Shown piece by piece: positions 9,706 through 18,904 of a DNA stretch of 64,000 bases (position 1 is its first letter; every line of letters begins with the position of its first letter). Under the pieces are notes generated by a model that made no database searches, had not been told where the DNA came from, and saw nothing but the letters and a program-made list of their open reading frames with translations. A program made the translations under genes and the position numbers. Location: the NCBI GenBank assembly GCA_013076295.1, contig RQOL01000411.1:1-64000 (forward strand), read 5' to 3'. Origin of the DNA: Sanderia malayensis. Lineage: Eukaryota; Cnidaria; Scyphozoa; Semaeostomeae; Pelagiidae.

Positions 9706-12065
9706 GTTCTGGGCCTAAGATTTTCGCGACACATGAAAGCTGCAAATTGCGAAACAAGATTTTTTCAATGGATAGGTTTTTATGATTTTGTCGTTTATTT
9801 TGCCAGTCACGCCGACATCTGCTTGGCAGTCTTGGGGCAAATGCAACGTCAGCTGCGGATCTGGTTTCCAAAGTCGCGTGCGAACTTGCAATATTCAAAG
9901 TTGTTCTGAGCATCTTAAAGAAAGCAAAAACTGCACTGCTATTTGTCGTAAGTATGACTTGCTTTAATTATTTCTTGTAAATGAAGCATATGTTATAACT
10001 AAGGAGACCAGCATAAATTACCATTAATAAGAAAACTCTGCTATTTTCACGTCATTTTTTTTATTTTTTTAGTTCCTCCTGCAAAACAAACTGATGGTAA
10101 GTTGTGTCTTTTTCTTATTTACTATTGCCTATTTACCCATGCTTGTAGTTTTACTATACTCATGCTCTAACTTTGACAAATCAATTGCAGTTACAATTAA
10201 ATTTCCTCGATTTCTCGAGTCTTTTCTCGTCTCACCTGATTCTTGAACTTTCATGACGTAATGCTTCAAGTTTTAATAGCTGGAGTTTTCATCATCAACT
10301 CGGCCAGTGTTCCTTCTCCATGCGAAACCCAACTTCATACGAACCTGAACATTTTATTTTCAGATTTAAAAAACTGCTTCTCTTCTTTCTGTTTCAGAAC
10401 CGTGGGCAATAGCTTTGTACGTCCTTATCCCATTTTTCTTTGTTGTACTGGTTCTGGTTGCATGCTGGTTTGGACGAACATATAGGTAAGTCATCAAGTC
10501 ATATTCAGCAAACTATTGTCTTGTTTATGCTGAAATTTAAGAAGCAATCAAATCCCATCAGGCCTACTGTAATTTATCCATGGAATAGCAGTTATAATAC
10601 TGCGTACGTGCGAAATATTTCCACTGCAAGATTGCATTTGCGAAAGTGCATTTGCAAGATACTTGCACTTTGACTTTTGTGGCCTACGGTGAGGCAAGCC
10701 TTTGTTTTGTTAGCGCCAAAGTCTTGAATGGAGGCCTTCAACATGATGAAGCTAATTTTTTAAGGAGATTAGTTTGAAAAATGTCGAGAAAGCATTTGCA
10801 CTTGCTGGACAAATTTATTACGAATACCGTAAAGGTGATTGCTTCGATTAAGCGCCACAACAATATTACGTAAAAGAATCATGTGCGTAATATTTTTTAT
10901 CATTAATTTTATTGCGTTACTTTACCCGGTAATGCAGAAACGTCTACAGTCTGTAATAATAAAGATGATCGTTGGACATATTCAATGTAATATGTCTCCG
11001 GTTAAGCGCTATCTCTTAATAGGCAAGACATTCGTTAAAAATGAATTTACCGAATCAAAGCATCGCTGTATAATTCGGACTCTCAAAAACACTTGGGTTC
11101 TCTCATTTTTTTGAGTATCAGTTATCTATTTATACCAAACACAGCCACTGTCTGTCGATTTATGTTTATAGGGAGTTTTGTCCAAATTGGCTTGAAATAT
11201 TCGTGGATGGATATTCAGTTTACTTAGTTGTTTTTGAAGTGCAGAGTACCTGTTTTTTTTTCACAGTGCTTAAAGTGAAAACTTTGAACATTGTGTAGTG
11301 TAGCAAAGAAACAATTTCAACCACAATTGATAAGGCACTCTTCTGCATGGAGACTGCATGCAATGGTCAAGCGTTTTAAGAAAAGCTTTCTTCACGTCAA
11401 TAAGCTCAGTTTTGAATGCTGTGTTTATGTTTGAGACCCTCGCTGCGTGCGTGTCTATCGTGACTGTAATTTCACGTACACCAAGGAATGATTTGAGCCC
11501 TGTAAACAAAACCCGCCCAACAATTAAGCTCTTCTCTGCTTCTTCACTTTGAAGAAAAATGATCCAACTATGATTTTATTGAGGTGGTGATTTATTTGAT
11601 TTTTGACAATTCAGGCGCAAATCGGCAGAAGATGCTTTAGTCATTCCTGTAAATGATAATCTGGCTAAGCCACCCGCTGTGCGGAGTGTGCCAACAAGGA
11701 GAGATATCTATCTTCCTGAAAAGAACTTTGGATCAGTCAACCCTGCCTATTTTGTGGAAGAAAACGAGGTACATCATTCTCACGACCAAGCCACTTATAA
11801 AAATGACAAAAACGAAAACGAGTATAAAAATGGTGCAATTGATAAAGATGGAAAGGAAATGAAAGTAATGCCTCTATCGACTCAAGAGTCTTCTACGGAT
11901 GAAAATGAACACATGCAAATGGAAACAGGGAAAACTTCACCAACATCTATCAATAGTAATTTGAAAGATAACAATGCAGAAACAAATGAAGTTGCCACCT
12001 ACTTGGGACCAAATGGACAAACTATATCGTATTCTGTTTACGATGAGATGTCGACGTCGTTATGA
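366..12065 (+). CDS. Multi-Ig, TSP1-containing transmembrane receptor (17 visible exons, 5' partial)
   Basis: This is a type I cell-surface adhesion or recognition receptor. The visible coding exons are 366-629, 886-1188, 1629-1934, 2034-2342, 2527-2835, 3308-3613, 3840-4157, 4684-4992, 6124-6426, 6676-6981, 7301-7470, 7861-7945, 9036-9287, 9807-9947, 10073-10096, 10398-10485 and 11615-12065. They give about 1,414 residues: 12 Ig domains, one thrombospondin type 1 repeat, a short linker, one transmembrane helix and a cytoplasmic tail of about 150 residues. Every junction has GT-AG ends and the phases match throughout. Ig exons 1-10 and the TSP1 exon are symmetric phase 1-1 units, which is typical of exon shuffling. 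Many NxS/T sequons occur. No kinase or phosphatase domain is present. The start codon and signal peptide lie left of the window. The ligand cannot be told from sequence; Ig+TSP1+TM adhesion receptors are the nearest type. Confidence 0.9.
886..1188 (+). CDS. Receptor exon b: Ig domain 2
   Basis: This phase 1-1 exon of 303 bp follows a TTTCAG acceptor. It has the first cysteine in LSCVFYGEP, the core tryptophan in NITWRRF and the second cysteine in DYGVYECKA, so it is a complete I-set-like domain. Confidence 0.9.
1376..1477. repeat. Intronic minisatellite, about five 20-bp units
   Basis: Five imperfect copies of a 20-bp unit of the form ACATTACACTGTCTACAATG lie head to tail in the intron between Ig exons b and c. 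The units differ by two to four bases each. Confidence 0.8.
1629..1934 (+). CDS. Receptor exon c: Ig domain 3
   Basis: This phase 1-1 exon of 306 bp has its first cysteine in WRCKAEGNP and core tryptophan in IVWLLNGK. The second cysteine is in AGLLTCNAS, where the usual tyrosine before the cysteine is a leucine. The donor is GTAAGC. Confidence 0.88.
2034..2342 (+). CDS. Receptor exon d: Ig domain 4
   Basis: This phase 1-1 exon of 309 bp follows TTTTTTATAG. Its cysteines are in TFVCDINS and DYGVYQCIA. The core aromatic position reads VYFTKDGK, with Phe or Tyr in place of Trp. Confidence 0.9.
2411..2439. repeat. (ATT)n microsatellite in intron
   Basis: An uninterrupted run of about ten ATT triplets lies in the intron between Ig exons d and e. 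Confidence 0.95.
2527..2835 (+). CDS. Receptor exon e: Ig domain 5
   Basis: This phase 1-1 exon of 309 bp has cysteines in KIQCSAIGNP and YGNYSCVAS and its core tryptophan in ISWYFNG. It follows a TATTACAG acceptor and has a GTAAGT donor. Confidence 0.9.
3308..3613 (+). CDS. Receptor exon f: Ig domain 6
   Basis: This phase 1-1 exon of 306 bp has cysteines in RLFCEVKSNP and NGVYFCVAN and its core tryptophan in VYWRVED. It is bounded by CTTTTAG and GTAAGT. Reading frames that run into the upstream intron are not supported past the acceptor. Confidence 0.9.
3840..4157 (+). CDS. Receptor exon g: Ig domain 7
   Basis: This phase 1-1 exon of 318 bp has cysteines in SLHCAFVSNP and GEYECTAG and its core tryptophan in IVWKYNG. 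It is slightly longer than its neighbours because of an extended loop around the sequence DEFNESLFIHDKS. Confidence 0.9.
4684..4992 (+). CDS. Receptor exon h: Ig domain 8
   Basis: This phase 1-1 exon of 309 bp has cysteines in TFACQVES and TGNYSCRAT and its core tryptophan in ITWLKDN. The splice sites are TTTCAG and GTAAGT. Confidence 0.9.
5730..5800. repeat. Homopurine (GA/GGA-rich) tract in intron
   Basis: About 70 bp of the + strand are almost purely purine (GAGAGA, GGGAAGAGGGGAGGAGGG and similar). It lies in the 1.1-kb intron after Ig exon h. No gene is evident in that intron; the open frames across the tract are compositional. Confidence 0.8.
6124..6426 (+). CDS. Receptor exon i: Ig domain 9
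   Basis: This phase 1-1 exon of 303 bp has cysteines in DFTCTVESHP and FGFYVCQAS and its core tryptophan in IQWFKDG. Several NxS/T sequons occur near its C-terminal strand. Confidence 0.9.
6676..6981 (+). CDS. Receptor exon j: Ig domain 10
   Basis: This phase 1-1 exon of 306 bp has cysteines in SFECIVEGNP and TATYKCMAQ and its core tryptophan in IQWFRNN. It is bounded by TTTTTACAG and GTAAGT. Confidence 0.9.
7301..7470 (+). CDS. Receptor exon k: N-terminal half of Ig domain 11
   Basis: This 170-bp exon starts in phase 1 and ends in phase 0. It carries the first cysteine (LDCLVDANP) and core tryptophan (YNWTKDG) of an Ig domain whose second half is on the next exon. It is the only Ig domain here split by an intron. 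Confidence 0.85.
7861..7945 (+). CDS. Receptor exon l: C-terminal half of Ig domain 11
   Basis: This 85-bp exon (phase 0 to 1) follows GAATACAG and completes the split domain with TGIYRCTPS, the second Ig cysteine. The intron before it is about 390 bp and shows nothing else. Confidence 0.85.
8375..8559 (-). ncRNA. U2: U2 spliceosomal snRNA
   Basis: Read on the - strand, the 5' end starts ATCGCTTCTCGGCCTTTTGG and continues into the branch-point recognition stretch TGTAGTATCTG. An Sm-type site GATTTTTGG and the conserved 3' stem CCTGGTATTGCAGTACCGCC follow. The length of about 185 nt fits U2; the exact 3' end is an estimate. It lies antisense within the receptor intron between exons l and m. 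Snap stem-loops appear conserved, so a functional copy is plausible, but U2 pseudogenes are common. Confidence 0.95.
9036..9287 (+). CDS. Receptor exon m: Ig domain 12
   Basis: This phase 1-1 exon of 252 bp follows TTTACAG. It has cysteines in MTCTCAGQG and DGKYHCHLR and its core tryptophan in LYWTKDSD. It is shorter than the other Ig exons and is the membrane-proximal Ig unit. Confidence 0.88.
9495..9655. repeat. 83-bp direct tandem duplication in intron
   Basis: Two nearly identical copies of an 83-bp stretch beginning TTTATTTCCTCTTTGG and ending near CCTTAAGAT lie side by side. They differ at one GGTCC/GATCC position inside the unit, which suggests a recent duplication. Confidence 0.9.
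9675..9704. repeat. (TAA)n microsatellite in intron
   Basis: About nine TAA/ATA triplets in a row lie just upstream of the TSP1 exon. They explain the poly-tyrosine reading frame on the opposite strand. Confidence 0.95.
9807..9947 (+). CDS. Receptor exon n: thrombospondin type 1 repeat
   Basis: This phase 1-1 exon of 141 bp encodes one TSP1 repeat. It has the WxxW motif (WQSWGKC), the CxxxCGxG core (CNVSCGSGFQ), the RxRxC strand (SRVRTC) and further cysteines in QSCSE, KNCTAIC. It sits between the last Ig domain and the membrane helix. Confidence 0.92.
10073..10096 (+). CDS. Receptor exon o: 24-bp linker microexon
   Basis: Eight codons (phase 1-1) lie between TTTTTTTAG and a GTAAGT donor and encode a PPAKQTD linker. 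It is inferred because splice sites and phase fit exactly. Skipping it would also keep the frame, so it could be alternatively spliced. Confidence 0.7.
10398..10485 (+). CDS. Receptor exon p: transmembrane helix
   Basis: This exon encodes one hydrophobic helix (WAIALYVLIPFFFVVLVLVA then CW) followed by a basic stop-transfer stretch, FGRTYR. It begins in phase 1 after GTTTCAG and ends in phase 2 at GTAAGT. It is followed by a 1.1-kb intron in which I see no gene. Confidence 0.9.
11615..12065 (+). CDS. Receptor exon q: cytoplasmic tail and stop codon
   Basis: The last exon follows ATTCAG in phase 2 and ends at a TGA. The tail is hydrophilic, Lys/Asp/Asn/Glu-rich and about 150 residues long. 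It holds SVNPAYF, an NPxY-type motif that PTB domains can bind, several other tyrosines (ATYKND, YSVYDE), and ends in STSL, a class I PDZ-ligand pattern. No catalytic domain is present. Binding partners are inference from motifs only. Confidence 0.9.
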
Positions 12066-13293
12066 GTTGATTGCGTTCGCTTAACCAGTTTTGGTGAAGT
12101 AACTGGCTTTGGTTAAACCGATCTTTTTGGTTTTTGCATGGCATTAATTCAAGAGATAGATTTATAAGCCCCCTTATTTTAATTTGTTAAATTTGCACTT
12201 AAATTACCGACAGCTTAACCGATTTATGTAAATATATCGGTTTCTATGAATCTTAAGTTAAACTGATGGTGGAAATATGCAAGGAAAAACCCATTCTTAA
12301 AGAGATAATGTTGTTAAAACCTTTCACTTATCTTAGCGAGTGATTGTTATCTCATTTTGAGCATGCAGATGTTGCTGAGTGTTTTCAGTACACGTAAGAA
12401 AAAAGTGGCAAAAGGTTGAGAACCTGCTTAGAACGTTTTAACGCTTTGGATGAAGAACATTTGAGAGGAGTTCTAAATCGGAAGTTTTATGTAATTACGT
12501 TCAAAAGCTTACTGGAAGTTAGATTTCCTCATGGAAAATGTGTATTTCAATGCAAGATTGCATGTATTTCTTGCGTCGAGATATAACCATGTTTTGAGAA
12601 GTTGTTATAGTTTTAATTTACAAACCCGTAAAGGAGTTTTTATGTTTGATTTTGGTTTTAAGAACTCAGAGTTTTTGTAATTATCATCGACAAATGGGGA
12701 GGGAATATGATTTGATTTAATTGTCCCATTAACCATGAATCTGTAGAAATTTTTATATGTTTTAATGAATTTCGGAATAATTTCGGAAATACGTTTTTAT
12801 TGAATCAGTGATTGATTTGCATGGGTCTAACTCGATTGGATGTTAATTTGAAATATCAATGAATATTTAACTCAAATGACGCATGTGTTTTTCTCAGTGA
12901 ATAATCATAGTCAAAACAACATATTTTTAACAGCCCTACATTCGTTTCTATGAAACGCCCAGCCAATGAAGTTAGAGTTTCATGCATTACTACAGCTTCG
13001 CGAACGATTTTCGGTTTGTTGGGATTAGAATAAAATCGCATATAAATGAGAATGGAACCGCATTGAGTGAGAGTTGGCGGGAAGCCTCCTTTTGATTGCG
13101 TCACATTTTGAATTGTTTTGATTGAATAGTGAGATCGTACTCTTATTAATTAATGAAATGAAAGAATTACATCAGATAAGATTGTACGCTTTATGCAAAC
13201 CTTTTTCATTGTCATTTTGATGGATAAATCTTGCTGTATCAACATGTTTATGTTTATATTTATTTTGATGCTAGAAATCGATTACTGGTGATA
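12066..13293. other. 3' UTR and intergenic stretch
   Basis: This AT-rich sequence follows the receptor stop codon. I see no convincing open reading frame or RNA gene; part of it must be the receptor 3' UTR, but I could not fix the cleavage site. Confidence 0.5.
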
Positions 13294-13708
13294 GCATATA
13301 CTAAAAACACCTCACATCCTGCCTAACGTTTGTTTTTATTGTTGATACGTGTTAAGGAGGTCTTGGACTATCAGAAACTGCCAGGTGACTTTTTGGGAAA
13401 CGCCCAGTTTTCACGTGGTTGATGACGTCATAATTGGTACAAATTTGATCTTGAATCAGCTATAACTTCTCTAATACTCCCTCAATTTAAGAAATATTAA
13501 CGGTTTCGTGCTCCTTGCATAAAGACCGATAATTTGGTATACAATTTATTTAATTTGTGCATGTCATCATTTTTGGTGATGACGTCATCGAAAAATGTTT
13601 TTTCCACATTAGTAATCCCAAACTGGTTAAAGTTATATAAAACATAAAACGGAACAAGGCTTTATTGATTTTAAAGAAAATAACACTGTTTTCTTGTGAA
13701 AATAGAGT

Positions 13709-15370
13709 TTAAGGCATAAAGTCGCTATCTGAGGAATCACTTTTTTCTTCCCCGGAAATCGTGAAATCTTCTTCCCACTCAGAATCATATTCAACTGGCC
13801 CCAAAATTATGCTCACTTCTGAGTCAGCAAAATAATTTTGGAATGATGTGGCATCAGGTCGTCGAGGGGTCCTTTTTGGTCGCTTTGTTGATGGGGGAAC
13901 TTCCGCTTCACTTTCTGACTCTCTGTCAGCGTCATTTCCATCATTGGTGACTTTCTTTTTCTGCCGACTTGATCGGATAAGGGACGGAGGCAACTGGTTC
14001 CCTTTAAACCAGATAGGAGTAAATCTGCTTAGCTTTTCATTATGGGTCCAGCCACATATTTGTGGATCAATACGCCTGACATTTGCATTTAGACTGCGCA
14101 ACAACACATAACTCTGCAAGTTTGCGCGTTTGATGTCTTCGCTCAGCGACTTCGGATCTGCTGGAATCGCAGTGGAGGGTTTCGTTTTCAAGCGTTGATA
14201 CAATCGAATTCTTGTTTGTACATAGGATTCCTTTGCCATGCCAGAGTACATTATGGTCTGCACGAGCCTTTCGACATCATTAAATATAGCATCAGTTACA
14301 TTTTCTTCGGACCCCAAGCCTTGAATAAGTTGACATAAAGTTCTATCTTTCAGTAACTTTTTGATGACGCTTATTTTTCTAATGTTAAACATGTAGGATG
14401 TTGTATCCGAACCTGTTATTGCATGCATTTATGGAAGAATGTTACAAATATCAACTTCTAGATACTTAGCTACTTTTCCAATATCGACAAAGTTCTGCCT
14501 ATCTATACAGATGAACCAAGGCTTTTCTTGGTCGCATGTATTCATAGAATGTGTTAGAAGTACAAAGCATCTGTATCTTTCGACACAGCAACTATTGAAG
14601 TATCCCTCGAGGCTGCGTGCAAAATCATTTTTGTATCTGCCTCTTCATGGCTCCTTCTTTCCATTTCTTCCACGCTTGGTAATTCTTGGTAATCCTTGAT
14701 TTCTGCACGTTATTATCATTGGCATCTGTAGAAGTTGCCGGCCATGATCATTCTTGAAGAACGCCGTGGCTAGCTTAATCAGATCTTCTTTATTTTCATC
14801 ACTATCAAAAAATGCTTGCTAACCATTGCCTTGAGGTATCTTTTAATTGAAGCTTTCCAAGTGCACCCTCCTCGACTTTTCACCTCTCTTCTAGCTTGTA
14901 CTGGCTTTGACACTTCTATCGAGGTACTGGTCGTTAAAGATTTCAAGTTGCAATGCATCCGCTGTAGGTTGTGGATTTGCATATTGTGGTATTTGCATGA
15001 ACCATTCTAGATACGTATCCCGGGGCTTTACTGAACGAAACATTGCCATTCCGTCAATTATCCATCTTGCGCAAAAGGGAGGCGTCTCAGCAACTGCACA
15101 AGCTTCATTTATCAAATAATTTCGGAGACAGGCTTTGTCTGATTGGCGTAATGTGCCGTCTGGTGTTGCGATGCTCAGCGACACTGGTGCTAAAGGAAAC
15201 GCTAATGCCTCTTGTAAAGTCGTGGCTTTTGCGGCAAGAATTCCAAATGCTTGACGGTCTGTGTAGACCTTTCTGCGCCTTGTGTAGACCTGTCTTCAAT
15301 TTTTGGCGTTTGATTGGAGAAAAAAAGCTTCCTTCACGGGTGATCAAGCGTTTTTTTACGAAATCAACGT
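13709..15370 (-). pseudogene. Decayed transposon gene of the PIN/XPG-like nuclease type
   Basis: Pieces in order on the - strand are: an N-terminal part (about 14891-15370, with SFFSPIKRQKLKT and WIIDGMAMFRSVKP), a middle part (about 14450-14690, with HEEADTKMILHA and SKDTDALYF) and a C-terminal open frame 13709-14428 (HAITGSDTTSYMFNIRK, then an acidic Ser/Asp/Glu-rich tail). From memory, this order of motifs matches a widespread transposon-associated protein of cnidarians and fish whose HEEADT...DTD...HALTGCDT core resembles PIN/XPG nucleases. Frameshifts and stop codons separate the pieces, and a stop directly precedes the ATG of the last frame, so the gene is broken. The name is inference; the decay is seen directly. 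Confidence 0.6.
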
Positions 15371-15768
15371 ACGTATCTAGAAGTTGATATTTACAACATT
15401 CTTCCACAAACGGATGCAATAACAGGTTCGGATGCAACATTCTACAAGCAGATTCACTCCCATCTGGTTTAAAGGGAACCAGTTGCCTCCGTCCCTCATC
15501 CGATCAAGTCGGCAGAAAAAGAATGCCATAAATGACGGAAATGACGCTGACAAAGAGTCGGAAAGTGAAGTGGAAGGTCCCCCACCAACAAAACGACCAA
15601 AAAAGACGCCTCGATTGATGCCACATCATTTCAAAATTATTCTGCTGACTCAGAAGTGAGCATAGTTTTGGAGCCACTTGAATAAGATTCTGAGTGGGAA
15701 GAAGGTTTCACGATTTCCGAGGAAGAAAAAAGTGATTCCTCAGATAGCGACTTTATGCCTTAAACTCT
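15370..15768 (+). repeat. Inverted second copy of the nuclease-like gene 3' end
   Basis: The + strand here repeats, in opposite orientation, the 13709-14460 coding end, including the RFTPIWFKGNQLPPSLIRSS segment and the acidic tail. It lacks about 300 bp internal to that region and carries frameshifts, so it is a structural repeat rather than a gene. Confidence 0.75.
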
Positions 15769-16178
15769 ATTTTCACAAGAAAACAGTGTTATTTTCTTTA
15801 AAATCAATAAAGCCTTGCTCCGTTTTATGTTTTATATAACTTTAACCAGTTTGGGATTACTAATGTGGAAAAAACATTTTTCGATGACGTCATCACCAAA
15901 AATGATGACATGCACAAATTAAATAAATTGTATACCAAATTATCGGTCTTTATGCAAGGAGCACGAAACCGTTAATATTTCTTAAATTGAGGGAGTATTA
16001 GAGAAGTTATAGCTGATTCAAGATCAAATTTGTACCAATTATGACGTCATCAACCACGTGAAAACTGGGCGTTTCCCAAAAAGTCACCCGGCAGTTTCTG
16101 ATAGTCCAAGACCTCCTTAACACGTATCAACAATAAAAACAAACGTTAGGCAGGATGTGAGGTGTTTTTAGTATATGC

Positions 16179-17650
16179 CCTGTCATAGTAAACGGAAAAA
16201 TTGCACAATTATTGGCATGTGGGACGACGGGTTTCTTGTTTTTACAAGCTCTTGGAGTAGCTTTGGCTATTTTTAATGATGGACCAAAAAGAGGACCAAA
16301 TATATGCGGTCCTCTTTCTAGCAATTTCTTTCTTAAATGACTTTTAATTTATCATGAAGTATAGTAGCGTCATTGCGTGTGATATCACCTGTTATGTTTA
16401 TGCTTCATCAACAATATCTGTAAAAATGTACTCACATGAATATTGTATGCTCAATTTGTTCTTCGTATATGCTCAAACAATCAAAGTAAATACTTGACAA
16501 GCAATTGCATTGAAAGCTCGACCACAGTAACAGCGCAATTTTAAAACAGAATATTTTATGAATCTTTTTATGCCCACGTCTCAGGTGAGTGAAAGCGTAG
16601 GCTTAAAGCAGTGGGTTGTGAACATTTGGGGGCTCACGCTTTTGCTGATTTCGACCCGTACATGGTCGGAGCCACAAAGTGCAAGCTGTCAAAAACTTCA
16701 AGCAAAGACGAAAATTGTTTGAAATTGATTAAAGCTCTCTGATACAAAGGGCATATTTTTGAATGAACGCTCTCTCTCTTCAAAGAGCCTCCTTTTGAGC
16801 TATAGCTTGGCCTTAAAACCATCGAAGTTTCAACGAACACATCGGGTGCTTTTACTGTATATAACTTGGTTAAACTTTGTGTTCATTAGTAGTTTCTACG
16901 CTTGCCTTTTGAATTTGTGATTCATTTTTAAGTGCACAGCTCTGCATTGTTTATTATTCCCCACCCCCCCTTGGCAATATTTTCTTTACTCGAAGCCAGG
17001 TGGTCAGATTGATTTTAAAAATAAATTTGGTGAATGTACATCGCTGCTTCATACTTTGAATTATGTGGTTTAAATCATCACCTTCTGGTTAAAATTACGT
17101 TATTCAGGTAAAATGGTTTTAATTTTTGAATGAGCATCATGCATTCGGAGCTCTTCCACCTGCTAAATCACGACAACAACTGGTTTAAATCACAACACGC
17201 CCATCTTTTTAAATCAACTACCTCATTGTTTTTTGCAAATAAAAGAGAAAAACAGGACCAGGAACATTTATAACAGGACAGTTGGCTCAACCTTGACACT
17301 GTTTGTTGGTAAAGTTGTACACTTTGGTATTGGGTAAGTAAGTGATTTCTGCTATGTAGCTACAAACGACTATGAATACGATAAGAATATGCACTCATTG
17401 CTTTGCACAAGAGGGTGTTTGAATTTCGAAGAAAACGGGCAACGATATAAGGAAACAACTTTGTAGTTCTTTGACGAGGCTCCACAAAAACAATCATTTT
17501 CGGTGTGAGCACGCCATTTAAATTCTCCGAAAGCAATGTAGGACTGTGCTAATCTTTCATCTAACTTATTGCTTTCATCTAACAAACTATTATGCCACTT
17601 ACATTCAATTCTTTCTTCTTATCATAATTGTTTTTCTGCTTCATATTGCA
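16179..17650. other. Intergenic region upstream of the GPCR
   Basis: No coding sequence is recognisable. A poly-pyrimidine stretch and TATTGCAG at 17643-17651 look like a splice acceptor just upstream of the GPCR start, suggesting a non-coding 5' exon somewhere in this region. Confidence 0.5.
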
Positions 17651-17651
17651 G
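17643..17651 (+). promoter_or_regulatory. Likely 5' UTR splice acceptor of the GPCR
   Basis: TATTGCAG after a T-rich stretch lies 50 bp before the GPCR ATG. This fits a single coding exon with an intron in the 5' UTR. No matching first exon could be identified. Confidence 0.4.
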
Positions 17652-17701
17652 GTTGAAAATTATTTCCTTGTGTTACTAAATGATAAAAGTTGGAGAACAT
17701 C

Positions 17702-18904
17702 ATGGCAATCGATACTGTTGCAATAGCATTCAAGTTTATCACCTTACTATTAATAGACGTGGTAGCATTAGTTGGAAATGCATTGATTCTACTAGCAGGG
17801 CTGCAATCTTCTGAATTGCGCAAATACAACAACATATTCATTTTCAATGCTGCATTTGCTGACGTTTGTCAATCAATTTTTATCATACCATTTGGCCTAG
17901 TCTCCGTTTACTATCAAAAATGGCCGTTTAGCAATGATGCTTGCCATGCGGTTGCTTTTGTTAAAGTTGTCGTAACTCTTGTTTCGGTACAATCACTTGC
18001 AGGAATAAGTTTGGATAGATATTATTATATTGTCAAATGCAAGCGTGCAATCAATTCCAAACTGCGTTCAGCATTTTTTGTTATTCTGGTTTGGTTCAAC
18101 GCAAGTATATGCGCCGTGGCGCCGTTTTTCGGGTGGGGCCAACTGGGCTTTGATGATGGAAAAATGATTTGCACAATACTCTTTTATAAGACTGTCTCAC
18201 ACACGATCACTGTATTTACAATTGGGTTATTTGTGCCAGTTCTGATCATGTTGTTCTGTTACTATAAGATCTTCAAAGTAATGCATGCTAATGGAGTAAA
18301 AGTTCGCTCTGTTCAAGTTACAAGGACGGCCCAGCAAAGCGAATGTTCTGAGAACAACAAAGAAAGTATTGTCATCAAATTCGCGAAGACAGAACCATTA
18401 GCAGGCGATTCCAAAGATGTTGAGGCAACAAAATTGCCTGACAATATTGAGAATTCCCCCTTTTACCCTCACGGAGAAAAAAATGGACCAAAACACAATG
18501 AAAGGAAGGAACTTGGCACCGAAGCTGATGCCAGACTTAAGCTTGGCCATGATGCACAAACAACCACGACTGTTGATGAATCTGTTGCTAAGACATCAAT
18601 AGCAAACAAAAGGAAAAGTAAGCCAGAGAAGGCAATCGGAGGAATGACGCAAAAAGAATTTCGACTTTTCAAAACAATAGCACTTGTTGTGGTGGTGTTT
18701 ATAGCATGCTGGTTGCCATACGTCATTTTCAACTTGCTACGAACTGCATCTGCAGTTAATGATAATAACACTATGGACACCATTAATATGTGGATGGGTT
18801 TTGTCAATTCTTCATTGAACCCACTAATTTATGGTGTGACAAACCGACAATTTAGAAATGAGTTCAAGAAAATCTTGCGTAAGCTTAAGAAATGTTCTTT
18901 TTAA
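17702..18904 (+). CDS. Rhodopsin-like (class A) G-protein-coupled receptor, 400 aa
   Basis: Seven hydrophobic helices carry the class A landmarks: GN in helix 1 (Asn26), FAD in helix 2 (Asp54), a cysteine before helix 3 (Cys81), DRY at 105-107, Trp131 in helix 4, Cys157 in loop 2, CWLP in helix 6 and NPLIY in helix 7, followed by helix 8 residues. Loop 3 is long, about 130 residues, and hydrophilic. PFFGWG after helix 4 resembles the opsin/melatonin branch, but helix 7 has no retinal-binding lysine, so it is not an opsin. The open frame extends upstream to a TTG at 17690; the first ATG, at 17702, is the better start. The coding region has no intron. The ligand is unknown. Confidence 0.93.
   Translation: MAIDTVAIAFKFITLLLIDVVALVGNALILLAGLQSSELRKYNNIFIFNAAFADVCQSIFIIPFGLVSVYYQKWPFSNDACHAVAFVKVVVTLVSVQSLAGISLDRYYYIVKCKRAINSKLRSAFFVILVWFNASICAVAPFFGWGQLGFDDGKMICTILFYKTVSHTITVFTIGLFVPVLIMLFCYYKIFKVMHANGVKVRSVQVTRTAQQSECSENNKESIVIKFAKTEPLAGDSKDVEATKLPDNIENSPFYPHGEKNGPKHNERKELGTEADARLKLGHDAQTTTTVDESVAKTSIANKRKSKPEKAIGGMTQKEFRLFKTIALVVVVFIACWLPYVIFNLLRTASAVNDNNTMDTINMWMGFVNSSLNPLIYGVTNRQFRNEFKKILRKLKKCSF

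Larger units (their letters stand above)
13294..16178. mobile_element. 2.9-kb palindromic DNA transposon with about 0.74-kb inverted arms
   Basis: The ends GCATATACTAAAAACACC and its complement mark two long inverted arms, about 13294-14035 and 15447-16178, that stay nearly identical for over 700 bp. The arms are unusual because they include the C-terminal coding end of the internal gene, so a second inverted copy of that end lies at about 15370-15760. Flanks hint at an imperfect duplication (CTGGTGATAG against CCTGTCATAG), too poor to name a superfamily. Confidence 0.8.

Noticed and set aside
13848..14111. An 87-codon + strand frame
   Set aside because: It is the antisense shadow of the nuclease-like transposon gene.
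18469..18807. A 112-codon - strand frame in the GPCR
   Set aside because: It is antisense to the third loop and helix 6 of the receptor.
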